The notes under the pieces: generated by a model
What the model saw: only the letters and a program-made list of their open reading frames with translations
What the model was told of the DNA's origin: nothing
The model's database searches: none
In this document: one piece after another, positions 1 through 12,232 of the stretch
Layout: the number at the start of each line of letters is the position of its first letter
How positions within the stretch are numbered: the first letter of the stretch is position 1
DNA from: Reticulascus tulasneorum
Taxonomy: Eukaryota; Ascomycota; Sordariomycetes; Glomerellales; Reticulascaceae
Assembly (NCBI GenBank): GCA_001557505.1
Contig: LSAX01000010.1
Location: 1-64,000, forward strand
DNA length: 64,000 bases
Direction: 5' to 3'
Position numbers and translations under genes: made by a program

Positions 1-67
1 ACCCTAACCCTAACCCTAACCCTAACCCTAACCCTAACCCTAACCCTAACCCTAACCCTAACCCTAA
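1..67. repeat. Telomere repeat array, CCCTAA x11
   Basis: Eleven uninterrupted CCCTAA hexamers (TTAGGG on the other strand), the usual telomere unit of filamentous fungi. The C-rich strand read 5'->3' at the first base means the chromosome end lies to the left. The array is short, so it was probably trimmed during assembly. Confidence 0.97.
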
Positions 68-110
68 TTAACCCTAACCCTAATTAACCCTAAAAATAAC
101 CCTAAATAAA
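68..110. repeat. Degenerate telomere-proximal repeats
   Basis: CCCTAA units continue but are interrupted by TTAA and AAATA insertions, then dissolve into A/T-rich sequence. This is the usual decay of repeat order at the inner edge of a telomere. Confidence 0.85.
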
Positions 111-3100
111 AATAAAAAAATAATGAAAATAATAAATAAACTAAAAATTAAAATAAAATAACTTTAACCCTCGTATCCCTCGCCGCCTCGGCGATATATC
201 TTATATTATAACCTTAACTTAGTTTGGTAACTTGTAAATAACCTAATTACCTTTAGGTAATTTATATAACTTTAATAAAACGGTCTTGTTTTGATCTGAC
301 TTTAAATATGTTTTAAACGTTTAGGATTATTAATAACTTAATCTCTCTTTTGTTTATATAACATACCTCTCGCCTAAATAATACGGCTTCTCTTAAATAA
401 AACACTTCTTATCTGAATAAAACCTTTTTACTTAAGTAAAATCTTAAAATAAAACATTCTAATAAAATACTTAAATAACACTTAAATAATATTTAAATAA
501 TATTTTAATAACACATTTTAATAACACTTAAATAATATTTAAATAAACCTTTAATAACATACTTAAATAACACTTTAATATCTAACTTCTTTAAAATCTA
601 CTAACTTTATTATTTTAATTTTTATGATTATTTTATAATTATTGTTAATAATTATAAATCCTTAAATTCTTTTTACATTTACTAACTTATATAATTATTC
701 TTATATAATATCTAAACATAATATTTATTGTTGTTATTTTAATCTTTCTCTTAATCTTCTACGTTATCTAAATAATATAGCTTTATTTGAATAAACTACT
801 TCTTATCTAAATAAAACCTTATCGTTTAAATAAAACATTTTTTATCTAAATAAAACCTTTTTTAATATTATAATACCTTTTTTATTTAAATAAAACGATT
901 TTCCCCTTTTAGCTGGTATAATTTAGATTTAACCTTGGTTACTATAGGACCTTTTGGTACTAAATATATTATATCATCTTAATACCTTTCTTGTTGGTAA
1001 TCTGTCTTCTTTGATTATCTTAGCATATATCTTATATACTATTTGCTATATCTTTATCTAATTGCTTTCTTAATCTTGATTAAACCTTTTTCTTACCTCT
1101 TTTAACTATTTTTAAATGTTAACTATATAATCCCTTTAAAATCTTGCCGTCTTAATAATTACTTATAAATATTATTCTTAATATAATATAAATATCCTAG
1201 GTAATATTACTTTGGGGTATTTACATTATCTATTATCTTCTAAACGTTAATATATCCTTTAGGATAACCTATATTTTTAATAATGTTAAAATATCCTTAA
1301 ATTAATATTTTTTTATTATATCTTATATATCGTAATCCCGTATCCGGACTTTACAGCTTGCTAATAATCTTTATATATATATGCTCGGCCTCTCATATGC
1401 TCTTTCTATATCAATCTATAATATATATAATTACTTTATAATTTATTTATCATCGTAATCATCTACTCTTAGGATGTTTATACCCGCCTTAACCTACGTT
1501 AAATAATATCCGCTCTTTTAATCATCTCGTTTTCCTCTATTACGTTGATCTTAGACTTTTCCCTTAGCTTTTCATATCGTTAACCTTTCGCTTTGTTACC
1601 TATCTAACACCGGTTATAAAACATATTATTTGTCTAGCTATAACTATTTTTATCTTTATTATTATTTATATACCGACCTAATACTTAACGTTGATATCTT
1701 TAACTTTAGATAAACTTTGTTATAACATCCTCATCGATCTGTTTAACTAAATACTCGCTCATAATCTTACTCCGTCTCCGTTTATGATTATTCTTAACCT
1801 AAGTGATAATAATTGACTTACTAACCTCGCTATTCCGCCCCCCACGTCCAGATTGTTATATGAAACTAGTTAATCCATATGGTCGCCTAACGTGGACCAT
1901 ATAAACGATCTCCTCGATGTTGATTTTGGTCTTTAATACCCCTATAGCCATGATCTACCCGCTTACACTTTAGACCTACTGCTATAATACCTCTCTCTTT
2001 GATTTTATGTATACTTAATAAAATAGATATTCTAATACTCTATTAACAATCTCTCTTATCTTATAACTTTGTACGTATATAATACTTTTTATACTTATTT
2101 TTAAATATATCTATTAGATATATTTAATAGTTATATTAGATAGGGCCTTGTTCTTATTATTTTTTACTTAATATTAAATCGTCTTTTGTGTTATATTTTA
2201 TCGGAATATTTAGGTATTATTAATATATAATTATTTTTATAATATATCTTCTAAATCTATTATTAATATCGCCGTTAATCTGGTAAATAGGTAATCTAAA
2301 TATCATAATATCTATAACTCTTATAACCGTTAATGATATGATAGATTGGTAAATATAATATAGATCTTATCGAAAAACATATAGGCTAATTGCTTTTCTA
2401 ACTTTAAACCCTTAGTATAATATAAAAACTCTCTTTAGACTACTTAGTCTACGTTAACTATAATTAACTATTATAATTTATATTTAGATTTCTTATTAAT
2501 TTATTCTTCGTAATCTAACCTAGTCGCTTATCTACGTTTAATAATATTATTAACTAACGTGGTAAATAGCATAACGACGATGATCGTCTGTTGCTGGGTT
2601 ATAGTGGCCACCGAAAAAAATAATATTAACTTACCATTGTTAATAGGTAATATGATGATTAACGGTTATGTTTAAGATAAACGATGGACTAATTGTAATG
2701 TAGACGTTTGTCCTTTGGTTTGTGGTTTGGCCTAGGGATTATAATATATTTGTTATAATCTAACGAACGTTAGGTTTAATATCTCTATCTGCTCTCGTTT
2801 GATAGGCTGGTTAGTTAACTAATAACTAGCTTCACGGCGATAACTAGTCTTTTTAATATTCTTATTATTACTAACGTTATTATTATGTAATTTCTATAAT
2901 CTATATTATATTATCAATATTTGCTTATATACCGTGATCAACTTAGGCCCTAATCAATATAAAAATGCTCCGTCGATGGTATAATAGGCTTATGTAACCT
3001 AACGTTTATACCTAAATTGTTTATATTTATATTAACTAAATATTTAATATCTCTAATTTCCCCTACCTAGCAGGCTAAATTAAATATACCGGACCATGAT

Positions 3101-5606
3101 ATATCGAAACGTGTTTAACTCTAATTCCTTATTATTATCTCCCTTAATAAACTTGTTAATATTATCTTTAAGATCTTTATATTCCTTCTTCCACGTCTTG
3201 CTGGCTTATATTAAATACTAGGTGATAATTTTAATAACGGTATACCTCTATCTGGACGTTTATAAATATATACCTAAATATTTCCTGGTAGCACTCTTTA
3301 ACGTTTAGTTTAACTCCTCCCCGGCCTATGGTCCCCCTTGTAAATCTTTAAACAAATATTCTGACTTACGATGATCTAATACCTAGGTAAATAGTCGAAC
3401 TTATATTAAATACTAAGTCACGATCTGGCTGATCTTATCTGATAAATACTAGATAATATACTTAGTATTCCCTCTTCGTTTCTACGCTTTGTTATATATG
3501 GTTAAAAAATATATCCGCTTGTTAATAATATATATATTACGTGCTAAATATATATTATTACTTATTTTGATTAAACTTAATTTAGGTCTACATATAGGCT
3601 GGCCCTCTGATCAAATAAATAACTATATAATGGATAGAATAGGCTGACATACCGGTGATATGTATATATATTATTAACTTCCGTAAAAATTAACGTTCTT
3701 TGGTTAAGTATGATGTGATTTAGGAATCTACCTACTTAACCGTCTTAGTAGTGTGGTTTGTCCGTAATAACTTCTATCGCTCCTCCTTTTTCCATGTTCG
3801 CTTTAATAAAAACCTATAATCCCTGGCTATTTAGTTTTAGTTCTGGGTATAAATGATAAAACTGAAATTCTATTGCCGGAATACCTAGCTTTATGTTATA
3901 TTGTTAACAATTCGACTTAAATCGATGAGAGGTATTAAAGAACTAAATGTTAATATATTTATTAATTCTTATAATTCTCTAATTAATATATGATATATAC
4001 TCTTGATCTTAGCTAATATAACTAACTAGCTTAAATAATTAATCGTCTACTTATTATCTAACTAATAGATGTTAGATAGTGATTAGTACGTCTTATTGAA
4101 CTTTTTTCTTATAGCTAACTATGTTAAAATATTAGACGTTAGTAAAAATAAACCCTCGTATAAATATAACTCTTATAACTAATGGATCTGGTCGTATATA
4201 GAATCAACGTCGGCTTTACTGTCTAAGTATAATTCCAGCCATAGCTTGCTTAGGATAGCTATTTCTAATATAATTAATTAGTTAATCTATAATATACTTA
4301 CTAAAATAGGCGTATAAAAAAACGCTGATCGTAATAACTGGCTTTATTTATCGATTCCTCAGACGGCTAAATAATATATTATAGACGAATAGTATAATCT
4401 AATTTAGCTAGTGTCTTATATTATTATTAATATATATAAACATATTAATATATTAGTTAATGGTTGATCTTTAGTCTTATTATCTATAGGATAACCTTTA
4501 TCTAATTTACCTTAGATTCTTTAGATGTATTTTTATTATGTATTAGTGTATTTCACTCTGGTTTCTATAATCATGGTCAAATTTGATATAATATTTAGAA
4601 AATAATATTTGGATTATTAAAAATAATCTAATATATCTATTTTATTAGTATAGTTTTCTAATGGTGTTATATATATTATATAACAAATAAAATATGCAAA
4701 AATCCTATTATATTTATCAACGTTTTTAGCATTTTGTGATAATTTAAATGGGCGTTGGTCCGCGGCTTTATTTTTAGGGGATATTTATTATTTTAATATA
4801 TCTTTATGGTCTATCGTTTCTAACGTATTTAAATAACATTCTAAAATTCAACTTTATATATGTAATAATCACTTTAATTGCGGCTCTTTTAGGTTAGGTA
4901 TATAGGTATAACAGAATATTTTGACTAAATTATGTTTAGATTAGCTTAATATCTTATTTTACTTAGTATACCGTAACTATAAATCTATTTCAACGACGGG
5001 CATCTCTTTTAACGTCCGTAATCGCCGCTTTTAGGCCTTACCTTTCTATTTTTCAATATTTTAGATAATCTGATTATTAATATTATCCTGATCGTTTCCG
5101 GTCTTTTCTTTATTATTATTATTATCGTCTATATAATCGGTTTTTTCTCTTATATTATAGGTCTTAGCTTACTATGCTTAGTGTTTTTACTTTTAGCTTT
5201 TGGCTTTATTAATAATCTAAAACCTCCCTCTTTTTACCTTAAATTAATATTATAATTTGACTAATTTAAATATATCTTTATCTACCGCCTTTTTCTAATT
5301 ATGGTCCTTATTATAATGTTATCTAACTATATCCTGTTTATATGTTTTGAATTGGTAACTTTTATATTTATACCTATCTAAAATGGGAATAATAGGCTGG
5401 GGGGCTGAACCGTTGCTGGGCAATTATATATTGGTATAATCATATTAAAATGGATATCCTTTGGTATACTTTTTTACTTATTTTTATAATTCGATAAGGA
5501 CTTTATGTTAGTTACCTAAATGTTGATAAATATATATAGGCCTCTATGTATATTAACATTATAAACAAATTAATATATAAAACTCAATATTTAACCTAAT
5601 CAAATA

Positions 5607-6398
5607 GGCTAACGCTTAGAGGATTAGTTAGGCTATAGTTCCTAAGTTATTTCGACCTGTTTTAAATAATTTTAGGCTTTATATATATAGGTTTGGTAAG
5701 GTTAAGATTAACTAATAAACGACGTTTCTAGGGCATAGACCAAACCTTATTCTCACCATACAAAAAAAACCTATAAACTACGTTTATGACGATAATTAAT
5801 GTTAGGCTAACGTTTAGGGGATCGGTTAGGCCATGGTTCTTAGGTTATTTTGACCTGTTTTAAATGATTTTGGGCTTTATGTATGTGGGTTTGGTGGGGT
5901 TAAGGTTAACTAATAAACAACGTTTCTAGGGCACAGACCAAACTTTATTCTTACTATATAAAAAAAACCTATAAACCACGTTTATGATGATAATTAATGT
6001 TAGGTTAACGTTTAGGAGATCGGTTAGGCTATGGTTCTTAGGTTATTTTGACTTGTTTTAAATGATTTTAGGCTCTATATATATGGGTTTAATAAGGTTA
6101 AGGTTAACTAATAAACGATATTTCTAAGATATAGACCAAACCTTATTCTCACCATATAAAAAAAACCTATAAACTACGTTTATAACGATAATTAATGTTA
6201 AGCTAACGCTTAGAGGATCAGTTAGGCCATGGTTCCTAGGTTATTTCGACTTATTTTAAATGATTTTAGGCTTTATATATGTAGGTTTGGTAGGGTTAGG
6301 GTTAACTAATAAACGACGTTTCTAAGGCACGGACCAAACCTTATTCTCACCATATAAAAAAAACCCATAAACCACGTTTATGACGATAATTAATGTTA
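5607..6398. repeat. Four 198-bp tandem repeats
   Basis: Four head-to-tail copies start at 5607, 5805, 6003 and 6201, each exactly 198 bp on. Landmarks recurring in every copy are a start like GGCTAACG, a central GTTAACTAATAAACGA-like block, a run of 7-8 A, and an end like GATAATTAATGTTA. Differences between copies are mostly C/T and G/A. The copy at 6201 holds TAGGGTTAGGGTTAA (6291-6305), two telomere-like units that are eroded in the other three copies. No coding capacity is seen. Confidence 0.9.
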
Positions 6399-6403
6399 GA
6401 AGA

Positions 6404-6562
6404 TACTTATATAACATAAGCCAAAACCACTCACATAGGTAAAAATACTTACATACTAAATTAACCTTGTTATAATATCTATTTACGCTTAGGCTATCTA
6501 TGTTATTTTTATTAAGCTAAGATATATAAATGTTAATATTTACATATATTCTTAAAGGTTAA
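6404..6562 (+). repeat. RIP-mutated copy of the segment at 8976-9134
   Basis: Aligned at a constant offset of 2572 bp with 8976-9134, without gaps. By hand count about 57 of 159 positions differ, and each difference is C in the inner copy to T here, or G to A. Weaker similarity with small gaps continues to about 6590. The duplication is direct, in the same orientation. Confidence 0.88.
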
Positions 6563-8579
6563 GATTAATTATATAATATAAAAAAGCGATTTTTTTTTAC
6601 TTTTTACTTTAACCCGCCTTTTAAGAATAAGTTATATAGGTTATCTACTTAACAGTTATCTACTTAATAATTATTATTAATATTCTAAATATAAATAAAT
6701 ATCTTAATTAACAAATCTATAATTACTAATAAATATAATCATATTATCTTATATATAGATTTAATATCTTAGAAACTGTTCTCTATTTTTTATTTTTAAG
6801 TAGAAAACATTAATAAGGCTTTATAACAAAGTTATTTCTTTATCTTATTTAATAATTAAAGGTTTATATTAAGATTAAGATTAATAATATTTAATTTTCG
6901 TTTTATATCTTATAAAATATATAAAGTAAAATACCTTAGTATATATCTTATCTATTATCTTAGTAAAGTGATTTTTTTCTACTTTATTATCTTTAAATTA
7001 AAATTAAGTTAGATTTATTAAAAGAAATTAAGATGATAAACATGGCTAATTACTTTTAACATAATAAAACCTTAAACCCTTTTTAATTTCTAATTAATAA
7101 CTAATATCCTAGCTTTATTATTATTATAAACTAAACCTTATCTATCTTATTTTAATATTATATTAACCTATCTTTTTTCTAGTTTTTATTTCTTTTTTCT
7201 TCTTTTTCTTTTTTTCTTTTATAAATCTATATATCTCTAAGATAATAATATCTTATTTACTAAATATTATTTTTTATATAAAAATTTATAACTTTAACTT
7301 TATAATATTTAGATATTATTATATATATAATTAAGTAGATAACTAATATTAATTATATCGTTATAAGATAAGGTCTTAGATAATTAACGGAAATTAAAGA
7401 TTAATTACATTTAGTTTATAAGTCTAGATTAACTTATATTGTTAAATAGATTATTTATTAATAATTTAACTACCTTAGATCGTTTAGGACTAAACAATTA
7501 GCCTTAACGAGCGGGGTATTTACTATTTAACTTCTAAATATTAAATTTTTCATTTTTACCAGCCTTTCTTATATTATTATAAAGTTTTATATATTTACCT
7601 TTAACTTATTACCTAAGCACCTGTTTTCTTTTTATAATAGTTAGATAGTTCTTAATTATATTTTAATAATTAATCTAAGTCTTTAGTTTTATTAAACTTT
7701 AAACCTTAATCATTGATCTTATATAATATATTTTATAATATTAAGTTTAGACTAAAGCTTTTTCTATAATATTATTTATTAATATTATTTAACTTACTTA
7801 ATAATATAAACCTTAATAGTTATTATTAAGATTAATATTATAACTAACCTTAATATGATTATGATAAAAATAATTTAATATTATTAAGCTATTTAGACTA
7901 ATATTTTCAAATCTTGGTAAAAGGAGGGAGGGAAAACTTATATAGAGATTAAAATATTACTTTATAAAGGTTCTTTTAGATTAATATGAAAAATTATTAT
8001 CTTAGATAAATTATAACTATGTTGATAAAACTTACTTATCATGGTTAGCCTTAAAGGATATATAATCTTATTCTATTTTCTCTATTATCTTTTTTTATTA
8101 TTATTAATTATAAAAATAATTAGCCTTAGCTTATTTTGATATTATAAAAAGATATATAAGCTATTATATATTATTAAGATATATAATATTTAATATCTAG
8201 TTAATTATAAATATATTATAAAAACTAATAAACAAAATAAGATATCGTTAATATTAAAGATCTTTATTAATCTTATAACAAAACTTAAAAAACATAACAA
8301 GCCGGCTATTTTAAATAAAAGATAAAGTAAATAATTAGTTTTTTTAAATAATCTAATCTACTATATTTAAAAAGGTTTAATAAAATAAAAATAAGAGAAG
8401 ATAATAAATATAAAAAGTTAATATTATCTTCTTATCTAATAAGATATATAAAAATATAATCAAATATAAAAGATAAGTTATAATGATAATAAATAACCAA
8501 CTAAGAAAGATAAATAAATATTATATAGAAAAAGATATATAAAACTAAAAAGGAGATTCTAAGACCACTCTCATAAAAA

Positions 8580-9048
8580 AATTAATATTAACAAACGAAA
8601 GACCACTTACGCAGGCAAAAGCACTCGCGTAGGCAAAAGCACTTACGTAGGCAAAAACACTCGCACAGGCAAAAACACTTATATAAGCAAAAGTACTCGT
8701 AAAGAGGATACTCACGTAAGACAAAATAATCGCCAAGAGGGCACTTACGTAAGACAAACCACTTACGTAGATAAAAAGTTACTTACTTAAGTAAACAACT
8801 CTCCCAGACAAAAGACCACTTACGTAAGCAAAAGCACTCGCGTAAACAAAAACAGTCGTAAGGGGGGCACTCGCGTAAGACAAAGCACCTGAGCAGGCAA
8901 AAGGCTACTCACGCAGGCAAAAGCACTCGCGTAGGCAAAAGCACTTACGCACTAAATAACAGTCACAGGGGGGGGCACTCGCGCAACACGAGCCAGGACC
9001 ACTCGCGTAGGTAAAAGCACTCGCGCACTAAATTAACCCTGCCACGGT
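8580..9048. repeat. 18-bp minisatellite, unit like CACTCGCGTAGGCAAAAG
   Basis: About a dozen imperfect copies of an 18-bp unit, for example CACTTACGCAGGCAAAAG and CACTCGCGTAGGCAAAAG, some adjacent and some separated by unrelated 15-40 bp stretches and short G runs. Because 18 is a multiple of three, the minus strand shows a repetitive pseudo-protein (8545-8757), which I do not regard as a gene. The array lies on the border between the AT-rich subtelomere and the gene-bearing DNA. Confidence 0.85.
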
Positions 9049-9134
9049 ATCCACTTACGCCCAGGCCACCCATGTCATTTCCGCTGAGCTAGGATACGCG
9101 AGTGCCAGCACTCGCGCGTGTTCCTAAGGGTTAG
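8976..9134 (+). repeat. Intact copy of the duplicated segment
   Basis: Source-like partner of 6404-6562. It overlaps the last minisatellite units and runs into ordinary-composition DNA. It retains the CpG and CpC sites that have become TpG, TpA or CpA in the outer copy. The 340 bp that follow, up to the first gene, hold only a short poly-T stretch near 9276 and no open frame. Confidence 0.85.
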
Positions 9135-9475
9135 GCACCAATTTACGTGTGTGGTAGCACAATGTGCCAAGCCTGGATCGGCAACTTTACTGCATTCCCT
9201 CCGCGGGGAATGTGCCTAGGTAGGCTAATGAACGCCAGTCATACCCAGTGAAGATCAGCTCAGGCTGAGTCTGGTTTTTTTTATAATTATAAGCATAAGC
9301 TCCAGGCAAAAAGTCGCCTTACTATTAAGGCTACAAAGAACTCTATTTAGAGGACGCGCGACCCAGATCATTTGCCACAGCGGGGATGTTACGTCTCAAG
9401 ACCTAGCATCGATGCTCGTGTTATCGTTATTAATTCTTGCTTTTTTGACTCATTCGACTGACTTTAGCTATCACC

Positions 9476-11599
9476 ATGAGCGTTGATTCCAGCAACGTGT
9501 ACGTCGGTCTCTGGACAGACTGGACGAAAGGACGCGTTCTCGGCGCTGTCATCACTGTCCCATCGTCGACCGGCTCCATTGTCGTCGCCTTACTTGCCAT
9601 GTATACTCAAGTTGCAGGCATACATCTCTGGCACCTACTTCGCTTTGCGTTGTATCAACTTCGAGTCACAGACAAGGGTGTTCATCCGATAGCTCGTCAG
9701 GTACAGACTATCCTTCGCAACGACGGATCGGCAGCTAGTACTAGCCTGCGGCTTTTCACCCTGCTGTGGTACTGGCGGGGACGCCGTGCTCCCTTGAGAT
9801 CTGTCTCAACACTCGGAGCTGTCGGATTCGCCTTTGCAGCTGCCGTTGCCTTGGCTGGTGTCTTCTCATCCACCATTATTACGGCTGCTGATATTGTTGC
9901 GCTCCTCGCCTCGCCCCACTGCGGCAAATTCGACGAGGCCCGTGCGGTATCCGACCCGCAAATCGGGATTGTATATGTGTCTCAAATACACGAAGCCTCT
10001 AGGCTAGCCTCGACGTACGCTCGGCAGTGCTATAACGGCACATTGCCGTCTCAATCTTGTAACGGGTTTGCAGTGCCTACGATTAGTTGGGCTACTGACT
10101 ACTATGCGCCATGTCCGTTTGGCGAGGAACTGTGCAACGGCCCGGCTATGACCCAAGATACCGGAAGGCTAAACTCAAACGCTGCCTTTGGCTTCAATTT
10201 CCCGGCCGACAAGCAAATCGACTTCCGCCGGCGCCTTACCTGCGCTCCAATTATACAAGACGGCTTCGTTCAAACAGTTCCATACATGCCCCAAAAGATC
10301 GCTAATATCTCTACAGCTGGTCTTAAATTTAGACCAGAGAATGAGCCTGCAAATATCACCTATTACTTTTACGGCTCGAGGGGAGATGGTAGTAACTACA
10401 CGGCAGCTCTTGATTCATATATATCAAAAGGAACTGCAACTTATATCATGTCGTATGATTACTCCCTGCCTTTACGTTTTTTAATATACCTAGTCTAGGA
10501 TTCTGTCTAATAGCTTCTAGAGAAGTTCTAAACTTTAGATACTCTAGACGAACCTTCGATCCTATACCGGCTTTAAATCGTTCTGACGGCGGTCTGATCC
10601 TCACATTTATACAAGCAACAGGCATCGTATACACAACACCGGTGGACGACCTACTCTTTGCCGCCCATCAGCCGTTTAAACTCGGGAGAGCAACAGTTTA
10701 TGGAGCTGATCGCCCAGCTGGCGTCATTGGCTGCCTTGAGCAAGTATATGCCGTCCACCACCATTTAGCCAGCTGTTGTTAAATACATGACGCTTACTAA
10801 CCATATTCGTTGGGCCATTTAGTTCCAATTGTGTTTATCAGAGAGAAGTAGTACATGCACAAGCTTAGGGTTATGGTATGATGTTCGGGCGGAAGCAGAA
10901 GTCTCTCTCAATTTGAATGACGTCCAGAATGCTACCGTGGATGCTCTGAACGAAGCTATTGCACTTGCCGTTAGTCCAGCGCAAGATTCCGGCGACAGCC
11001 TGGTCGCCCAGCAGCACATGTACGGTGGACAAGCACAGTTCTCCCTACCGGCAAACCAATGGCAGATCGAGGCGGAAAACTTCCAGAGCCGCACTATGGC
11101 ATATCTGCAGGTTGGTTTAAGAACGCGCGCTTTAGGGCCAATTGACCCGATAGCACGGCAGTTTATCCTTCCACCCGCTACTAATGCTGAGATGCAACTC
11201 TGTCTGGCCCACCGCGTGCGAATCGGACAAGGATTCAGTAATATTTCACTCCTCGGCCTACTTTTAGTGTTGATCCCTGGCATCTTGATCATCGCGATAA
11301 GTCTTGTCTTAGATACAGTTATAGCGGGACTAGCGCAGTCGGCCAAACGAAAGACAGCCTACGCCTTGCAGAGCTGGAACCACGACTCCTTATTGCAGAT
11401 CCAACGTATCGCATATGAAAGGCAGACGGAACGCAAGTGGGATAACCTCGATGGCGAGGTTCCCGTCACGTTAGATGACGAGGTCCTGGAGCCGCTGCAG
11501 GGGAGGAACCAGATCGCGCAAGGAGTTGATAATGCCGGGCCTTCGCTGGAGCTGAAGGGTCAAAATGTAGAGAGTAGTCGACTTATGGGTTTTAGTTGA
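9476..11599 (+). pseudogene. Frameshifted gene for a subtelomeric membrane protein, function unknown
   Basis: The start lies in a good context (tcaccATGag). The frame opened at 9476 stops at 10498, but the protein-like reading continues in the next frame from about 10477, across a T6 run at 10477-10482; one missing T explains the break. A clear intron follows at 10744-10822 (GTATAT donor, TTACTAAC branch, TTTAG acceptor) and the last exon, 10823-11599, is in phase. Ignoring the slip the product is about 680 residues: three hydrophobic segments in the first ~150 residues (for example VGFAFAAAVALAGVF), a long Cys- and Asn-glycosylation-rich central part, and another hydrophobic segment (LLGLLLVLIPGILIIAISLV) about 110 residues from the end, followed by a charged tail. 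I recognise the layout from large uncharacterised fungal families but can give no function. Homopolymer sequencing error is the alternative to true inactivation. Confidence 0.72.
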
Positions 11600-12232
11600 T
11601 TGTTTAGTGTGAGCCCCGTACAACTGTTTAGGAACACCGCCAGGGTGGATATCATGTGATCTTGAGTCCTCTATTGAGCGCTGATCAAGTTAAGCAGGGT
11701 CTGAAGAGCCTGGGACATTTAGAGGGTTAGGGCCTCGTAGTAAACTTTAGTCAAGGCCACGAAATTTTGGCGATGAGCAAGTAATTTTAACTACTCCGCG
11801 CGTCCGTTCCTGCTCTGCCTCATTCCTTCAAAACTAAGCTCAAACAACCGTTCTCGGCGATCGGGAAGAGCAAGGCGGTATGGCTTAGGCCTACTAACAA
11901 ACATGATACTGTTCTGTTCGGGGCGAATTGGTCATTTCCACCCGAAGGATCCGAATGAGCTACCTTCAGAGAATCTTCACTAAGCCATTGGTAGATATCC
12001 AACGAGATTACCGCGACGAGTAGCGTTTATATCTAGGCTGTAAAGAGCTGGGTTATCTCACCCATAGTTCTTATTGCATCCGTGCTTCTCGCCCATAACT
12101 CCGATGGACATAAGCTGTTACTTCGGGTCCATAATGTAGATTCCAGTATTGCTACCTATGCAAAGCTCACACCTATCACTTTTTCTTAGGCGTAACATCT
12201 GACAATGTTAGCAACACGATAGTTTGGATGAT
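11600..12232. other. Intergenic region, tail-to-tail
   Basis: Separates the 3' ends of two convergent genes. No open frame with protein character and no recognisable RNA gene. Confidence 0.6.

Larger units (their letters stand above)
111..8540. other. AT-rich, gene-free subtelomere, RIP-degraded
   Basis: About 8.4 kb of strongly A/T-rich DNA in which no open frame of 60 codons appears on either strand, in contrast to the dense reading frames after 9.4 kb. It contains the 198-bp tandem repeats (5607-6398) and a segment at 6404-6562 that differs from an intact copy at 8976-9134 only by C-to-T and G-to-A changes in the part aligned, so at least that part has been hypermutated in the manner of repeat-induced point mutation. 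By inference the rest is also decayed repetitive DNA. I looked for remains of a telomere-linked helicase or a retroelement and could not recognise any protein. Confidence 0.85.

Noticed and set aside
111..5600. Possible telomere-linked helicase or retroelement in the AT-rich subtelomere
   Set aside because: No surviving frame or motif in any orientation that I could recognise; decay is too deep to name an origin.
6291..6305. Internal telomere seed as evidence of a chromosome fusion
   Set aside because: Only about two units, confined to one copy of a 198-bp repeat; better treated as part of that repeat.
8545..8757. Minus-strand frame with a repetitive Phe-Ala-Tyr-Val-Ser pattern
   Set aside because: It is the 18-bp minisatellite read as codons; no start context, no family, no unique sequence.
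8580..9048. Array of short repeats resembling a CRISPR
   Set aside because: Units are 18 bp, imperfect and partly adjacent, without uniform unique spacers, and the genome is eukaryotic.
10819..11346. 175-codon minus-strand frame
   Set aside because: Antisense shadow of the last exon of the first membrane-protein gene.
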